DNA of 64,000 nucleotides from Alligator mississippiensis (Eukaryota; Chordata; Crocodylia; Alligatoridae), in contig NC_081828.1 of the NCBI RefSeq assembly GCF_030867095.1, forward strand, positions 52,491,434 to 52,555,433, given 5' to 3'. Shown here piece by piece: positions 1 to 12,500 of the stretch (positions within the stretch are counted from its first letter, which is position 1; each line of letters starts with the position of its first letter). A model generated the notes under the pieces. That model saw only the letters and a list, made by a program, of their open reading frames with translations. It had not been told where the DNA came from and did no database searches. The position numbers and the translations under genes were made by a program.

Positions 1-1772
1 TGTGTACAGTACATCGTATACAATTGTTCACTATAGGATATCTGAATCGTGTTTTATTTCATTTTTATCACAGCAGAGAGCCACTAATGGCAGATTCTTG
101 TTTCACTGGGATACTTTAATTTCTGAAACAATACATAATGGTCCTAATCCACAGCTGCAGAGAGGGAAAAAATCACCCTTGCAACAAATTCACCCCAAAT
201 ATATTTATTTGTGTGCATTGTGTGTATTCAGAATCTTAAGTAGCTTGGGTTTTGAAGAGTCTGAAAAATAATGGTGTACCTTAGACTGAGTGAAACTTAA
301 CACTAGTTGAATTATTTTAACAGCATGATAGAGGGTGGAAGATAATACTATAGCCTCTAAATATTTTAGTAGACAAAAATCAAGAATAAATAAAGGGAGG
401 GAAGCTGGGAAGGGAGGGAAGCTGGGGATGGAAGAGCAGACTGGAAAAGCATGACACATTTTTTTTAACTCCATGGCTTGTAAGCAGAGGATTCTTGCAG
501 TTGTGTTAGAGTTCAAACTGGTATTTTTAGACTGGCAAGATAAACAATTCTTACACACATGCACATGCAAATGAGCTGCAGGGAGGAATTATTGCTTGCA
601 CAGTTAATGTAGCTAACCCCTGTGCTATGAAAACATATTAGCACTAAAGAAATCCAAGCTGTGCTTATACTGCCTCCTTGCCCACCCTGAGGCTGCCACT
701 GGGTATCAAGCTCCACCTGTTGTCTCCTCCTCCACCTGTGCCTGAGCCTGGATATTTAGGTGGAATAGAGGGGGTGGACCCAGAGGGGTCTTGAGTACAT
801 GCCTCAGAAGGCACAAGGCAGAGAGCCCAAGAATGGTAGAAAGACATGTGCTCAGGACCTCTCTGAACTGTCTGCTGTGTCTAAGTGCTGGGCTCAGGTG
901 TGAGCAGAATGGGAGTGAATGGAAAACCATTTTTTTCGTGGTGTTCCCAGACATGGTAAGGAGGTGGTACAAATATGGCTCCTGATTCCTGACAGAGAAG
1001 GCAGCTTGGAATCTCTCTCTCTCTCTCTCTCTCCACTTCAGTCTGAGATCCATCTTTTTTTAAAGTGCCTGAGCCCTATCAGTGCTGAAAACCCACCCAC
1101 TTTCCTGCTTTAATATCTTTATTGTTCAAAGGTTGATGTCTGAGCCCCCACTCTTCCGGCTGAGAGAGTCTGGCAACATCTCTCAGGAGAGAGGTGTCGG
1201 GGGTTGCTGTTGATTTGTGTCAACAGCAATCCCTGGGGGGCCTAGTATGGTATGTCCCTACCACTACTGTCCTTCTCTAGGCCAGCAGAGCCTAGATCAG
1301 AACATGAAAGTAAACCACTGTGTCTTTCATGTGACTATCCAGCCCTATCCCTGGGATATCCCTTACTGTGTCATCCACTTATGGGGAACAGGCTATTTTT
1401 CTTTTCTCAGTACAGATTTGTTTACTTATCTGAACAGCAATTGGATTGAATTCCTCCCCTTATGCTTCTAATACTAGACCCACTGAATTGTCCTCCTGAC
1501 CCTTTCTGGCAAATGAGGGTAATTGGTTCCATAAAGGGGTGATGTAATGTTGGATGTAGCTGGCTTTGGAGAGGGGAGGGAAATTAGGTGTGGGGGAGAG
1601 GATTCTGACCCTATGGCTCAAGGTTTGGGTAGGTGGGCACAAGTCCAATCAGCAAAGGGATGCCATTTGCTTGTAGTGCTTTACCATGGCAAGGACGTTA
1701 GTGCATGAGAGGAGGGGAGGATGAGTAGCTGGTCATGACTCCTTAACTACTGTCTGGCTGTCTTTATGCTAG
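1..1772. other. Presumed KIAA1614 intron, no gene seen
   Basis: The stretch up to the first recognised exon has only short unconserved open frames on both strands. It ends in a polypyrimidine/AG acceptor. Apart from a CT microsatellite I see nothing identifiable. The missing N-terminal exons of KIAA1614 probably lie to the left of the window. Confidence 0.6.
1012..1033 (+). repeat. (CT)n microsatellite
   Basis: A run of about eleven perfect CT units lies in the presumed intron. Confidence 0.95.
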
Positions 1773-3514
1773 GGATGCTGGCAGAACCACTGCTCCAGAC
1801 CTGAGGAAAAGCTTGACTCTGAAAGGTGGAGACACTCATATCAGTGGGAACCTAAGTGACTCCTCCAGCGGGGAGTCCAGTTGTGGACAGCGCAGAAAGC
1901 GAGGTCCTTCCCCATCCCGGGTGCGTTTTGAGGATGAGTCTGTCCGGGATGCTGAGGTGCGCTACTTGGAGAGGTTGCAGCTGCGCCAGAAGCGGGTTCT
2001 GGATTCAGTCCTTTTATCCCTGGGCCAGAGCCCACTGGTCTCCAAACCAGACCTTTCTGATTACATCAACGGGGACTTTCATCGCAAAGAGAATGGGGTC
2101 AGCAAAGCCTTCAGAGAGCAGCAAGACCATGGGCAGACTGCAGGGGCATCTGCACACATGGGAAGCCCTGAGAAGGCCACGCCTTCTGTGGTTAGCTCAG
2201 AGGGGAAGTGCACAGCCTGTGGCTCCTACCTTGGCAGCTCAACAACCAATCTGGCTGTGGCCACTGAGGTCAACCGGACAGTTAATGACTTGTCTGAGGG
2301 CAACAGCCTAACTCAGAAAAACAAAAATATTGGTAACTTGTCCGAAAGCAGGGAGCTGGGCACTTCCCAGCAGGAGCCCAAAGCCAGGACTTTGGGCCCC
2401 GGGGGGTCTCCAGTTTGGATTCTTCCTTCCCGGCAACGTATTAATACGGAGAGAATCAGGGAGACATACATTGGGGATGTCACTTACATAGATGATGTGG
2501 ATTCTGCTCTAGACAGTACTGACACTTCTGACAGCTGTAAGACTGACAGCGAAGAGGCTGGGCCAGGGAGCTCCCAGTCAGAGGGGTACTCGGAAACAAG
2601 AAGCCGCTGTCACAATGGCCACAAAGCTTCTAGGGGAAATGGCACTCCAGGGAAGGGAGCAATAGGCAGGAAGGTAGAGCAGGGAAAATGCAAGATGGAT
2701 GGCAGTGGAGGGGGTGGTGCCTTGGATGACTCACTTGGTTCTAGCAGAATGGTGCTCAGGAAGGATGCAAATGGAGATAGGACCCCCAGCTTGAAGGACT
2801 CCCTGGTGCTAAAAGAGAATCCTGGGCTAAGGTCAAGACCCAATGGGGTAGAAGCATTTTCTAAATGTGAACACCCCCGAGCTCCACCTCAGCTAGCTGG
2901 AAAGAACAGTGGCCAAGAGGATGCAATGTTTGCCCCAGCACAGCAAAGAAAGCTTCACCTTCCACCTCCCACACTGCATCAGCCATCAGCATTGCCAGCA
3001 CCCGAGGCAGATGATGATCTCTCAGGAAACAGAGAATCAGGGGAGAACTTAGCCCCCTCCCATCCACCAACTGCCAGCATAAGCCAAAGTAGCAGGATAA
3101 GAGTCAATCCCCAACAAACAAAGCAAGGGGTTCTTAATTACAGCTTGGCAGCTCACATCCCCACTCCCCCTTCCACAAAGAAAGCTTCCACCCCTATGCC
3201 TTACAGGAAGGCTGTCTTGACAGGCAGCTACAGGTTGACAAACCAAGAAACTGGGTGCCTGGACCAGACCAATAAACTAGTGACTTGTTCCACTTCCCCT
3301 CCCAGTAATTTTCAGCACAAATGTGAGTCCATGCTGGAGGAGCAGAAGGACCAGCAGAATCCAAAGGGGCTTTCTAAGAGCAAATGTCAAGCCTTGTCTG
3401 CCAACAACTGCAACAACACACACGCCAAACATCAGCAGAGTTGCTTGGATGAGAGCCATGGACAACATGAGCTGAGCGACCAGAAAGTGTCTGGTTCTTT
3501 GGGAGAAACTAAAG
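1773..3514 (+). CDS. KIAA1614: KIAA1614 large internal exon
   Basis: This 1742-bp exon opens after the acceptor tctttatgctag and closes at the donor AAAG/gtaaga. It is open throughout in one frame and contributes about 580 residues. It starts one base before a codon (GAT GCT GGC) and leaves one base over. There is no good initiator ATG near the 5' end, which fits an internal exon. The content is Ser-, Pro- and Gly-rich with phosphosite-like runs ([15 protein letters not shown]), typical of a disordered region. Confidence 0.85.
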
Positions 3515-6500
3515 GTAAGAGGTTTTTATTACTATTGTCCTCGCTGATGTGACCATGCTGTGTTTGTGCTCAGTGCACCATGCTGGTTTCCCATTTGGCT
3601 CAAAATGTGATGCAGAGAGAGACTGTTCTAAAGCCCTATATGATTTAAGTGCAGGCTCCCTTCCTTTATGCAGTCAGGACAGGTGAGCAAGCTCTGCTGC
3701 TCCTATTGGCAGTCCTTAGATCTGAAAAGCCTTGCAGAGGGTGGCGGAGGGGGTTGTATGTGTTGGGAGCAGTGCCTGCCCTCTCTCTGGCAGCACACCG
3801 GATTCTGAGTCTGTCGGGCATCAGGATATGACCATATGTTTACTGCACTTGTCAGCTAAGATACCTGAGGTTTTCCACCAGGTGGATCAGGCTGGTTAAT
3901 AGGGAAATGATGATGATATAACTGCCTAGTAGCGGCAGGACTGTGGCAGTGGCAATGAGATGCAGCATACATATTAAATAATGTGAAGGAACAGAGATGT
4001 GTTACCAGCATTAGGGGTACAGAGAGCCCTTGTAAGTGGCTGAGTCCCATATGCAGAGCATGCCATCTAATGAACAGCTACAGTCCAGCCAGCTGAAATG
4101 GGAGCCACCCAGTACAAAACAGAATTGCCTTCTGGGTTGAGTAGCTGAAGAGAGGCCAAGTCCTCAAAGCTTAAAAAAATTCAGGTGAGATTCCAGCAGC
4201 TCCATTTCAGCATGGATTTAAAAAAGGTAATGAAAATCAAAAACGCTCAGAGGAAGCTGAGTGAAGCTATGTGAGGGCTGCATTCTGGCAAGCAGACAGA
4301 TTGGCCTTCCTTCCAAGCCAGTTTATAAAAAAGTGAGCAGGCACCCATCTGATTGTGTCACTGTCATGGTAGGTTTGTCATCAGGGGCTGATCCCTCTGC
4401 TGCTCCCAGCACCATTGGCTCAGCTGTCGTCACCTTCTCCCTGGCGTCCAAGGAGCTGGACTCTGCCCACACCACTCAGTTACCTGATCAGAAAGCTGTA
4501 GGGCCCAGGTTGCAGAAGGCAAAGCAGCTTGTGGAAGGGAACATAACACCATGGTGAGTAACTCTACAGTTAGTTAACCATCTTGGGCTGGGGCTGAAGA
4601 GGGACATGCTGGTCATTGGGTTGAGTCCTACCTCTATAAGCTGAATGTCTCCTTCCTCTGCCACCAAATGGTTTGATCAAGCACGTAACAACCATGCAGG
4701 CCTGGGGATGGCCTTTGGTTGTATCCGTCCTACAAGCCATGAGATGGCAAATGAAATGGAGAGATTAGCAGTGCCTGGCTCAACCTGTTGGTGGGCACTC
4801 TTGCCACAGAGATCTCAATAGGACTAAGGCACACTAGTCAGCTGGGATGAGGAGCTATGTGTAAGTGAATCCTTTCCAGCCTGGAGGGCTGGTTTAGAAG
4901 TGCAAGGGGATGGCTGTTTGCAGGTTCTGCAACCGTTGTCCTAGGCCCCTCTCCTTTTCTCTGGTTCTTGATGCCCCCATTCATGGCTAGTTAGGATAGC
5001 AGTGCAGCACTACTTCTCAGCTGGCTGGCACTGCAGCTGCCTTGCTGGAGTCAGCCTACTAGCATTAAGTCTTCCCCTGCTGCTACTGCTTCTCCAAAAC
5101 CCCTTTCTTGCCAACTCTGCATAGCATATCTGCTTGTTGCACAGATGACCAGGAATGACCCCTTCCTCATTCCAATGCCCCCAAAATGCTGCTGTGGCCA
5201 TTGCTCAGGACATTTCTTAGCTGCTACTAATTTCCTGCTTCCTGTCTGCACCCCTGAATATAAAAAGAGTGCATCAGTGGAGGCATGAAGGGGTTAATTG
5301 TATTTGTTTCTGAACCATGTTCTCTCTTTTAGGCCCAAATGACAGTTCAGTGGAGCTTTAATGTGCCAGTCCCTGTGCTGGGATTGCATTTTCTGTAAAT
5401 AAACTAATTTCTTTGCATGTGTCAAAGATATTAACTCCCTGGTTGCTTCAGTCCTCTTCTGCTTTGTTTTTCCACGCTCTGTCCCCTGCAGATTGATTTG
5501 AAATACTTATCCAGTAGCTTAAATAAAGACTGGTGTTGCTCATTCAGGTCTTGGAGGTTTACCTGTGTCTATGGTATCTTTCTACTGTGTGAACAGCCAT
5601 CCCCTATGTGGGAGAGGAACCCAGAGCCAAACTAGAACAATCACTTGTAGCAAATGCAATTTAAAGGTTGATTGCAGAGGCTGTATGACTCCTCATCCAT
5701 TCCTGCCTGACACTGGAAAACTTCAGGCTCTTGTGAATATTCTGATCATCTCCCTCAAAATGTTTAGTTGTTTGCACATTAAAGCCAGGTGTTAGGAGGA
5801 ACATGTAGTGGGTGTACTACACACAAGGATGAGCAATTCAAATCACTCCCTCGGTAATGTCATTGGAGACCCTTGGTGCTGGTGACACAGCAGGGAGACA
5901 AATGCTGTAGAGGGGCCCAATTCTGACCTACCTTTGTAAAGCATGTTGACGTCTCTGGGTGAAATGTGCCATAATAAATGCTAAGATGCAGTTTTGTTAT
6001 AGGCAGAATTGGCAGTGGTGCTTGTTATCTGCAGCAGGCTGACATTTTTTTGGAAATTTTCAGCCAAAGTGCTTTAGCTGTTTCTGAGAACCAGGCTAGG
6101 GAAAAATACATGGTTTTGCCAAGTTTAATGAATAATTCTGTTGAGAAGCATTAGCGCCTCGTGCTTTGGAGCTGTGACTTGACATTTGGCAGGAGGCTTG
6201 TACTTGGTATCACAGGTGTGCCTTGTGCTACTTCCATGAAACTCTACCCACATTTGACAAGAACAGGGGCGGGCAGTTATTTTGGGCGGAGGGCAGCTTA
6301 CCAAGTTGTGGCAAGCTGTTGAGGGCCCCATGGGTAGCCCTGCGCCTTGACAGATGCTCCACCCCCTGGTCACCATCTTGGGACCAATGTCCCAGTCTTG
6401 GGACCAACGTCCTAGGGCCAGCACTGGTGCAGCCCAGAGCAGGGTGGAGTTCTGGCAGGGGTCTGTGGAGCTGGGCTGGGCTGCACCAGCAGGGAGAGCG

Positions 6501-9500
6501 GGGAGCTGGCCTGGATCCAAAGGGCACCTACTGCCCGGGACCCTGTACCCCTGCCACCCTGCTCTGGGCCCTGCTGGCGCTGGCCCTGAAACATGGGTGC
6601 AGGCCCTGCTCCCGCATCCTCTCACTCCCAGCGCCCCCCCAGACCCGTGGTACAGGCGGGGGGCAGCGTGCAGCCCTGACCCCCTCCTCACCAGCAGGGA
6701 AGGAGCTGGTGCAGAGTGTGGGGAAAAGCGGCCCTTCACCTGCCCCGTGGCCTGCGCTCCCTGCTGCAGCTGCTCAGTGGCTGCAGCGTGGGGCGCCGGG
6801 CACGGGGTGGGGGAGAGGCCGCTTTTCCCCCCCAAGCTCAGCGCCAGCTTGTAACTTGCCCCCGCTGCCAGCCTGGACCCCACGCCAGCTCTGGGCTCGC
6901 CCGTCGGGGCTGCGCACGGTGGCAGCAGCTGCGGCCCCCCCCCCCCGCTTGCCATGCCGGGCAGTGTTTGGAAATTTTCAGCCAGAGTGCTTTAGCTGTT
7001 TCTGAGCTCACGCGCTGGGCGGCAGCAGCAGCAAACGCTGCCCAGCGCGGCAAGCGGAGGCGGACCGCGGCTGCTGCTGCCACCATGCGCAGCCCTGACA
7101 GGCGAGCCCGGAGCAAGTGCGGGGCCCAGGCTGGCTGCGCAGGGCCGGGTTACAGGCTGACGCTGAGTGCGGGGCGGGGCGGGGAGTGGCCCCTCCCCCG
7201 CCCTGTGGCCAGCGTCCCACGCCGCAGCTGCTCACAGCCTGCATGGGGCTGCCTGTTCCTGCTCAGCACAGCTCCCTCCCCCCACTCCCGGCCCTATCTG
7301 AGGTTCTAGTGCGGAGCAGTCACGGGTCCCAGGCCAGAAGCCCCTGTTGGGGCTTCCAGCTGGGGGGGGGGCTGGTCTGGGTGGGCCCTAATGTTGAAGA
7401 AGCCCTCCAGGGCTTCCCCTAGGTCCTGCTGCCCTTGGTTTCTGTCATCTTTGACAGGAACCAAGGACAGATAAATTTTAATTTTCCAAATATTTTTAGG
7501 GGCACCGAGAGCCAGATAGAATGGCCTCGTGGGCTGCATTTTGCCCACCCCTGAACTGGAAGCTCAACAGAGACTTGGTAGAGCCTCACAGCTTAAATCT
7601 CCAAAGATTCGTCCTGCACTGAGTTGTCCTTGTGCTGACTAGCCTGCACGTATACCGTCTTCACAGAGGGCATTTTTACACATGCTCAGTGCAGGGAACA
7701 GGTATTTTGGGGGGTGGCGCTTTAATTAGAGCAGCTCCAAGAGCTACTCAAACTAAAGCTCCTGCAGCATCTTGTGTGTCAGTGTCCCTGTGTTTCAGTA
7801 TGGTGGTAGGGGTGTTTTAACTAAAGCTGGTTGAACGAGGTTTAGTTAAAGTGCTCCCACCGCCATTTTGAAGCACAGGGATATTGGTGCATGAGATGTG
7901 GAGGCTGGCTGGAGCGTACTAATTAGCATGCTCCAGCAGACTTAATTAATCGAGTCTGCTCTGCTAATTAGCAGGCACTGGAGCAGGCGTTGGGCACGTG
8001 TATAGGTGCCTAAACGAGCCATAGGAAGTATTAATGCAGGCATTTCCTAGCTTGTGAGTGTTTGACTTTTCAGTGATTACACTATATTCTCTTAACAGCT
8101 TATGTGTGTGTAATGTTTGTGTCTGGGACATGGGAATCTGTCTGGACTCCTATCCCAGGTACCTCTGGCCTTTGCAGGGCTATTTCTCTTAAGTTAACTC
8201 AGTTCACAGATGCTGCAGGGGGTACAGAGCTTAACACATGGAGAAAGCATTGACAAAAAATCTCAATTCTTTTTTTCATTGATGTTTCTTTTTTATTTTT
8301 TGCTCTGTTTCACTCTCAAACCATAAGTTCGAGGCAGCTGAATAACCTGGTTCCTCATAGCTTTTCCCCATTCATCTCTCCGTTTTTAATTTTGGTCACG
8401 TGTAATTCCTCTCCTGTTTCGGACACCCAGCTGACACTGCTGACATTGCTCAGTTGGCTGTATGCTGTTGCATCTGTTCTTTGCACAAAAGCTACGCCAT
8501 TGGATTTATAGTTCCATTCACTGTCACAAGGGGGAGCCAATTCTATTCCTTTTTACTCTTTATTTTTCAAATTCTCAAAACTTGCAACATCCACAAGTGT
8601 TCTTCTGTTTTAGAAAATGTAAGATTGACAGAAGGTGCCAGGTTTTCACCCTGGGGTCTGACCTCCTATACTGCCAAAACACATGGGTGCTGGTTATGCA
8701 GGTTTTCCCCATAATGCCATGTCTTTCTGGGGATTTCAGAGGAGAGAGAAGTTCTGGCTCTGCTTAGATTGCCTGAGTAGATGCCATTTAAATCTGGTGG
8801 CTTCAGGGACATAAACACCTGCTTATTAAGAACTGGGCTGTGACCTAGTTGTTTCTCACAGGCCCCCAAACAGACCTATTGGACTTAAGTCCTGCATGTG
8901 CTTTTGCTTCAGGATTCTGCTGTGCCACCAAAATGTTTATATGACAATGTTCTCAGTAAAACTAAGCTCTCAGCAGATGCTGCTACTGGGGTTTAATCTG
9001 GCATTTGTTCTGTGCTGGCTGTGCCTGAGTTCAGTCTCTGGCATCTCTATTGAAACTGAAAACCTTTGTCTTTTAGCAAACAGTTGGGTACCCAGCCAGA
9101 GACCAAGAAGTCATCTTCCTCCACAGCAAGCAGGGAAGGGGGCAGCTCTTCTGCCTCAGGGCTGAAAAAGTTCTTCTCCGTTCTTAGCCAGAACACCAAG
9201 CAGAAGCTGGGCAGGTTCCGGTGCTACAGCATGGAACAGCTCCCTCCCGAGGCTCCAGGCTCAGTTCAACCTCCAGAAGTCAGGTCAAATGCCACTGAGT
9301 CTTCCAAAATGAAGAAATCTCCTTCCCTGCAGTCTTTGCGACTGGTGAGTCTGAAGTGCAGCTCTGAAAGACCCTTTATAGTGGGACTGGGGCTGGGGTT
9401 TGAGCTTGGCTTAAACTAGACGGAGCATTAGAGAAGACAGTGTAAGGAACAGTTCTCCCCCAGTTCTGTGCCTAGTTCTGTGATCTTGAATAGATCATTA

Positions 9501-12500
9501 CACCTCAGTGTGCTCCTCTCTAGAATGGTGATAATGACACTTACTCACCCGTGTGAGGGAGCACTTGAGCTACAGAACAATAGTAAATAAGAGCTGGGAG
9601 TTATTTATGTGTGTTCCATTGTATTGCTCTGCTCTTTTTCATGAAGAGTATGCAAGTGACAGCTTATGTTGAAGCTGTCACCTAGCTTCTTTCAGCTCAC
9701 ATCTGTATGTTTGTGGCTTGCTGTTTCTGCCCCTCTGCATTACTCTTGCATTCACAAACTGCAGAGTGACCCGTAGTAAATCAAATGGTAAATTCAGCTG
9801 AGCCAGCACTGTGCCTGGAGAGCTCAAAAAAACAGAGAGGAATGGAAGAGTTGGAGAAATAGAACTGAATGAGGTAAAAAGTGGATGGAAAAGTGGTAGG
9901 AGGGGTGGGGAACAGACAACAGTGTGTGTGCTGTTTTCATAGTTTCATGGTTGTTAGTCGGAAGGGACCTAATCAGATCATCAAGTCCGACCCCCTGCCA
10001 CGGGTAGGAAAGAATGCCAGGGTCAAACGACCCCGGCTAGATGAATGTCCAGCCTCCTTTTAAAGTTCCCCAGGGTAGAAGCGAGCACCACTTCCCTTGG
10101 AAGTTGGTTCCAGATCCTAGCTGCCCTGACTGTGAAGTAGCGCCTCCTGATATCTAGCCTGAATCTACTCTCAGTCAACTTATGGCCATTATTCCTTGTT
10201 ACTCCCAGTAGTGCTCAGGGGAACAGGGACTCTCCCACTGCCTGCTGGTCCCCCTTGGCCAGTTTGTAGATACCCACCAGATCCCCTCTCAGCCTTCTCT
10301 TGTGGAGGCTGAACAGGTTCAGGTCCTGTAGCTTTTCCTCATAGGGCCTACCCTGCTGCCCCCTGGTCATGCGAGTGGCCCTCCTCTGGACCCTCTCGAT
10401 GATGTCCACATCCCTCCTGAAGTGCGGCGCCCAGAACTGGATGCAGTACTCCAACTGCAGCCTGACCAATATTGCACAGAGGCAGAGGATCACCTCCTTG
10501 GACCTGCTCGTGATGCATCTATGGATGCATGACAAGGTGCAGTTAGCCCTCCTGACCACGTCCCCACACTGGCGGCCCATGTTCATCTTGGAATCAGTAG
10601 TGACTCTGAAATCCTTTTCTGCCTCTGTGCTGACAAGAAGGGAATTCCCCAGCCTGTAGGTGTGCTGCTGGTTCTTCCTCCCCAAGTGCAGTACCTTGCA
10701 CTTGTCTCTGTTGAAACCCATCCTATTCTCATCCTCCCACCTCTGTAACCTGTCCAGATCTAGTTGTAGCCTGTCCCTCTCTTCTAGGGTGCCCACTTCT
10801 CCCCACATCTTAGTGTCATCTGTGAATTTGAACAAGGTGCTTTTCACCTCCTCGTTCAAGTCGCTGATGAAGATGTTGAATAGTGCGGGCCAGAGGACCG
10901 AGCCCTGGGGAACCCCACTGCCCACATCCCTCCAGGTCAAAAATGACCCGTCCATCACCACTCTCTGGGTGCGGCCCTTCATCCAGTTTGTGACCCATCT
11001 GAATGTGTAGGCGTTGACACCACAGTCGCCTAATTTTTTAATGAGGATGGGGAGTGCTTATATGCATGTGTTTGTGGATGTGTAGATCACTCAGGGAGAT
11101 TTGAACAGTCATGCCTAGCTGAGTGAGCCTTTTCAGAGGTTAGCATACAGGCACAGGAGGCCACTGAAGCGGGGAGGCCAATTGAGTGATTTATCTCTTA
11201 ATCTTCTTATAGTCTTTTATTTGTATAGAGGTAAGAGACTGATCTGAAAATAAAAACCCTTTTTATGTAATGTAACTGTCCCAAAGTGCTTCTTCCTCTG
11301 GGGGCTGTGTAAAATGGGAGCCCCAGGAACTTCTGAGTAGGACATGGTTTCCCAGGACTTTCAGCCTTAGGATCTTGGGAAAACAAGAGTTCTTGGTTGC
11401 TGTTAGAAGTGAGAAGTCTCAGAACTGACTTACTAGGTGTGTGTAAGCAGTCTTCAAATACTATTTATCTGTGCTCACTTGTCATCCCCAAAGCAAGCCA
11501 GCTCAGTGTTTAGTCTCCCTGGAAGCTACTGATACTGGGGAGAGGGAAGAAATGGGGACTTTTGTGTTTTCCTCCCTCTGGGTTTTTTTGTTTCTTTTTT
11601 TTTTTAAAGTGGGAGCAGAGGAGTATGGGGGTTTAAATGCTGGTTGTTTTAACACTTCCCATGTGTTTCCTGTTTGGTTAAAAACCTCTTCTGCTTTCTT
11701 TCTCAGAACTTGTTCTAACTTTCAGTACCTGTGTTTTCTCACTAGATGCCACCCTTCAGCCAACCGAGAAAAGCCTCATCTGTGCAGAACCTCCATTCTT
11801 TCTTGGGCAGGACAGACCGGTCCAATGCTTACTTGGTGGTGGAGCCGGAGGAAGACAAAACAACTGATAGGTAGGAATAGGGAGGTTGGAACATTCTCAG
11901 CTGACCCATATCCAGAAAAGGAAACTCTGGGTTGAATATCAAGGAAGGGTTTCCAAATGTGAGACTCACTTGTGGGGCAGTGTGCCATAGAAATATGATG
12001 GGAGCCTCATTGCTTCAGTCATTTGACACTGGACTCAACAAAGCTCTGGAGAATAACCCTGAGAGAACATAGACTAGTCTGCCTGAACCCTGAAGGGATG
12101 GACTGAAGGTCTGACACTACAGGTCTCCTCTGTCTCTGACTTTCTGGAATCTCTGAATGCTCCTTGTTAAAACCAGTCTCCTACATCTTTAAACATGAGA
12201 AGAGAGAGGAAAGAGAAGTCCCTATTAAGCAGTTACAATTCAAGTACTTGTCTTGGGTTCCTTTTATCTTTGAGAACAAGATGCTTTTGAACCCATAGGC
12301 CTGAGGGGAGGAATGTTTCTGAAGTACTGAGCTAGTCCTTTATTCTCATGTAGCTGATATGTTATGCCCCACTGCCTCCAAGACATACCCTCCTTTGCTC
12401 AACATAGCACTAGTGTTCACTTTGGCTCATTCCTCTCTCCCCCAGGAAAGTGGGCATTCTGCCCCGGCGTTCTCTCAGCGTGGAGGACATTGGCACCCCT

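Noticed and set aside
1856-2311. 151-codon second frame within the large KIAA1614 exon
   Set aside because: Overlapping shadow; the 580-codon frame continues in phase into later exons.
6125-7005. Two overlapping open frames of about 260-276 codons on opposite strands
   Set aside because: They lie in the GC-rich palindromic transposon core, where stop codons are rare in all frames. The translations are Ala/Pro/Gly/Cys-rich with no family resemblance.
6264-7553. CpG-rich block as a possible promoter island
   Set aside because: Its ends match a transposon and its interior is inverted repeats. No exon with a donor follows.
9066-9165. Frame [17 protein letters not shown] across the KIAA1614 exon at 9077
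   Set aside because: It stops within the exon; the alternative frame is the one with [10 protein letters not shown] and correct phase.
9881-10063. Short plus-strand frame near 9.9 kb
   Set aside because: It reads the complement of a CR1 3' UTR.
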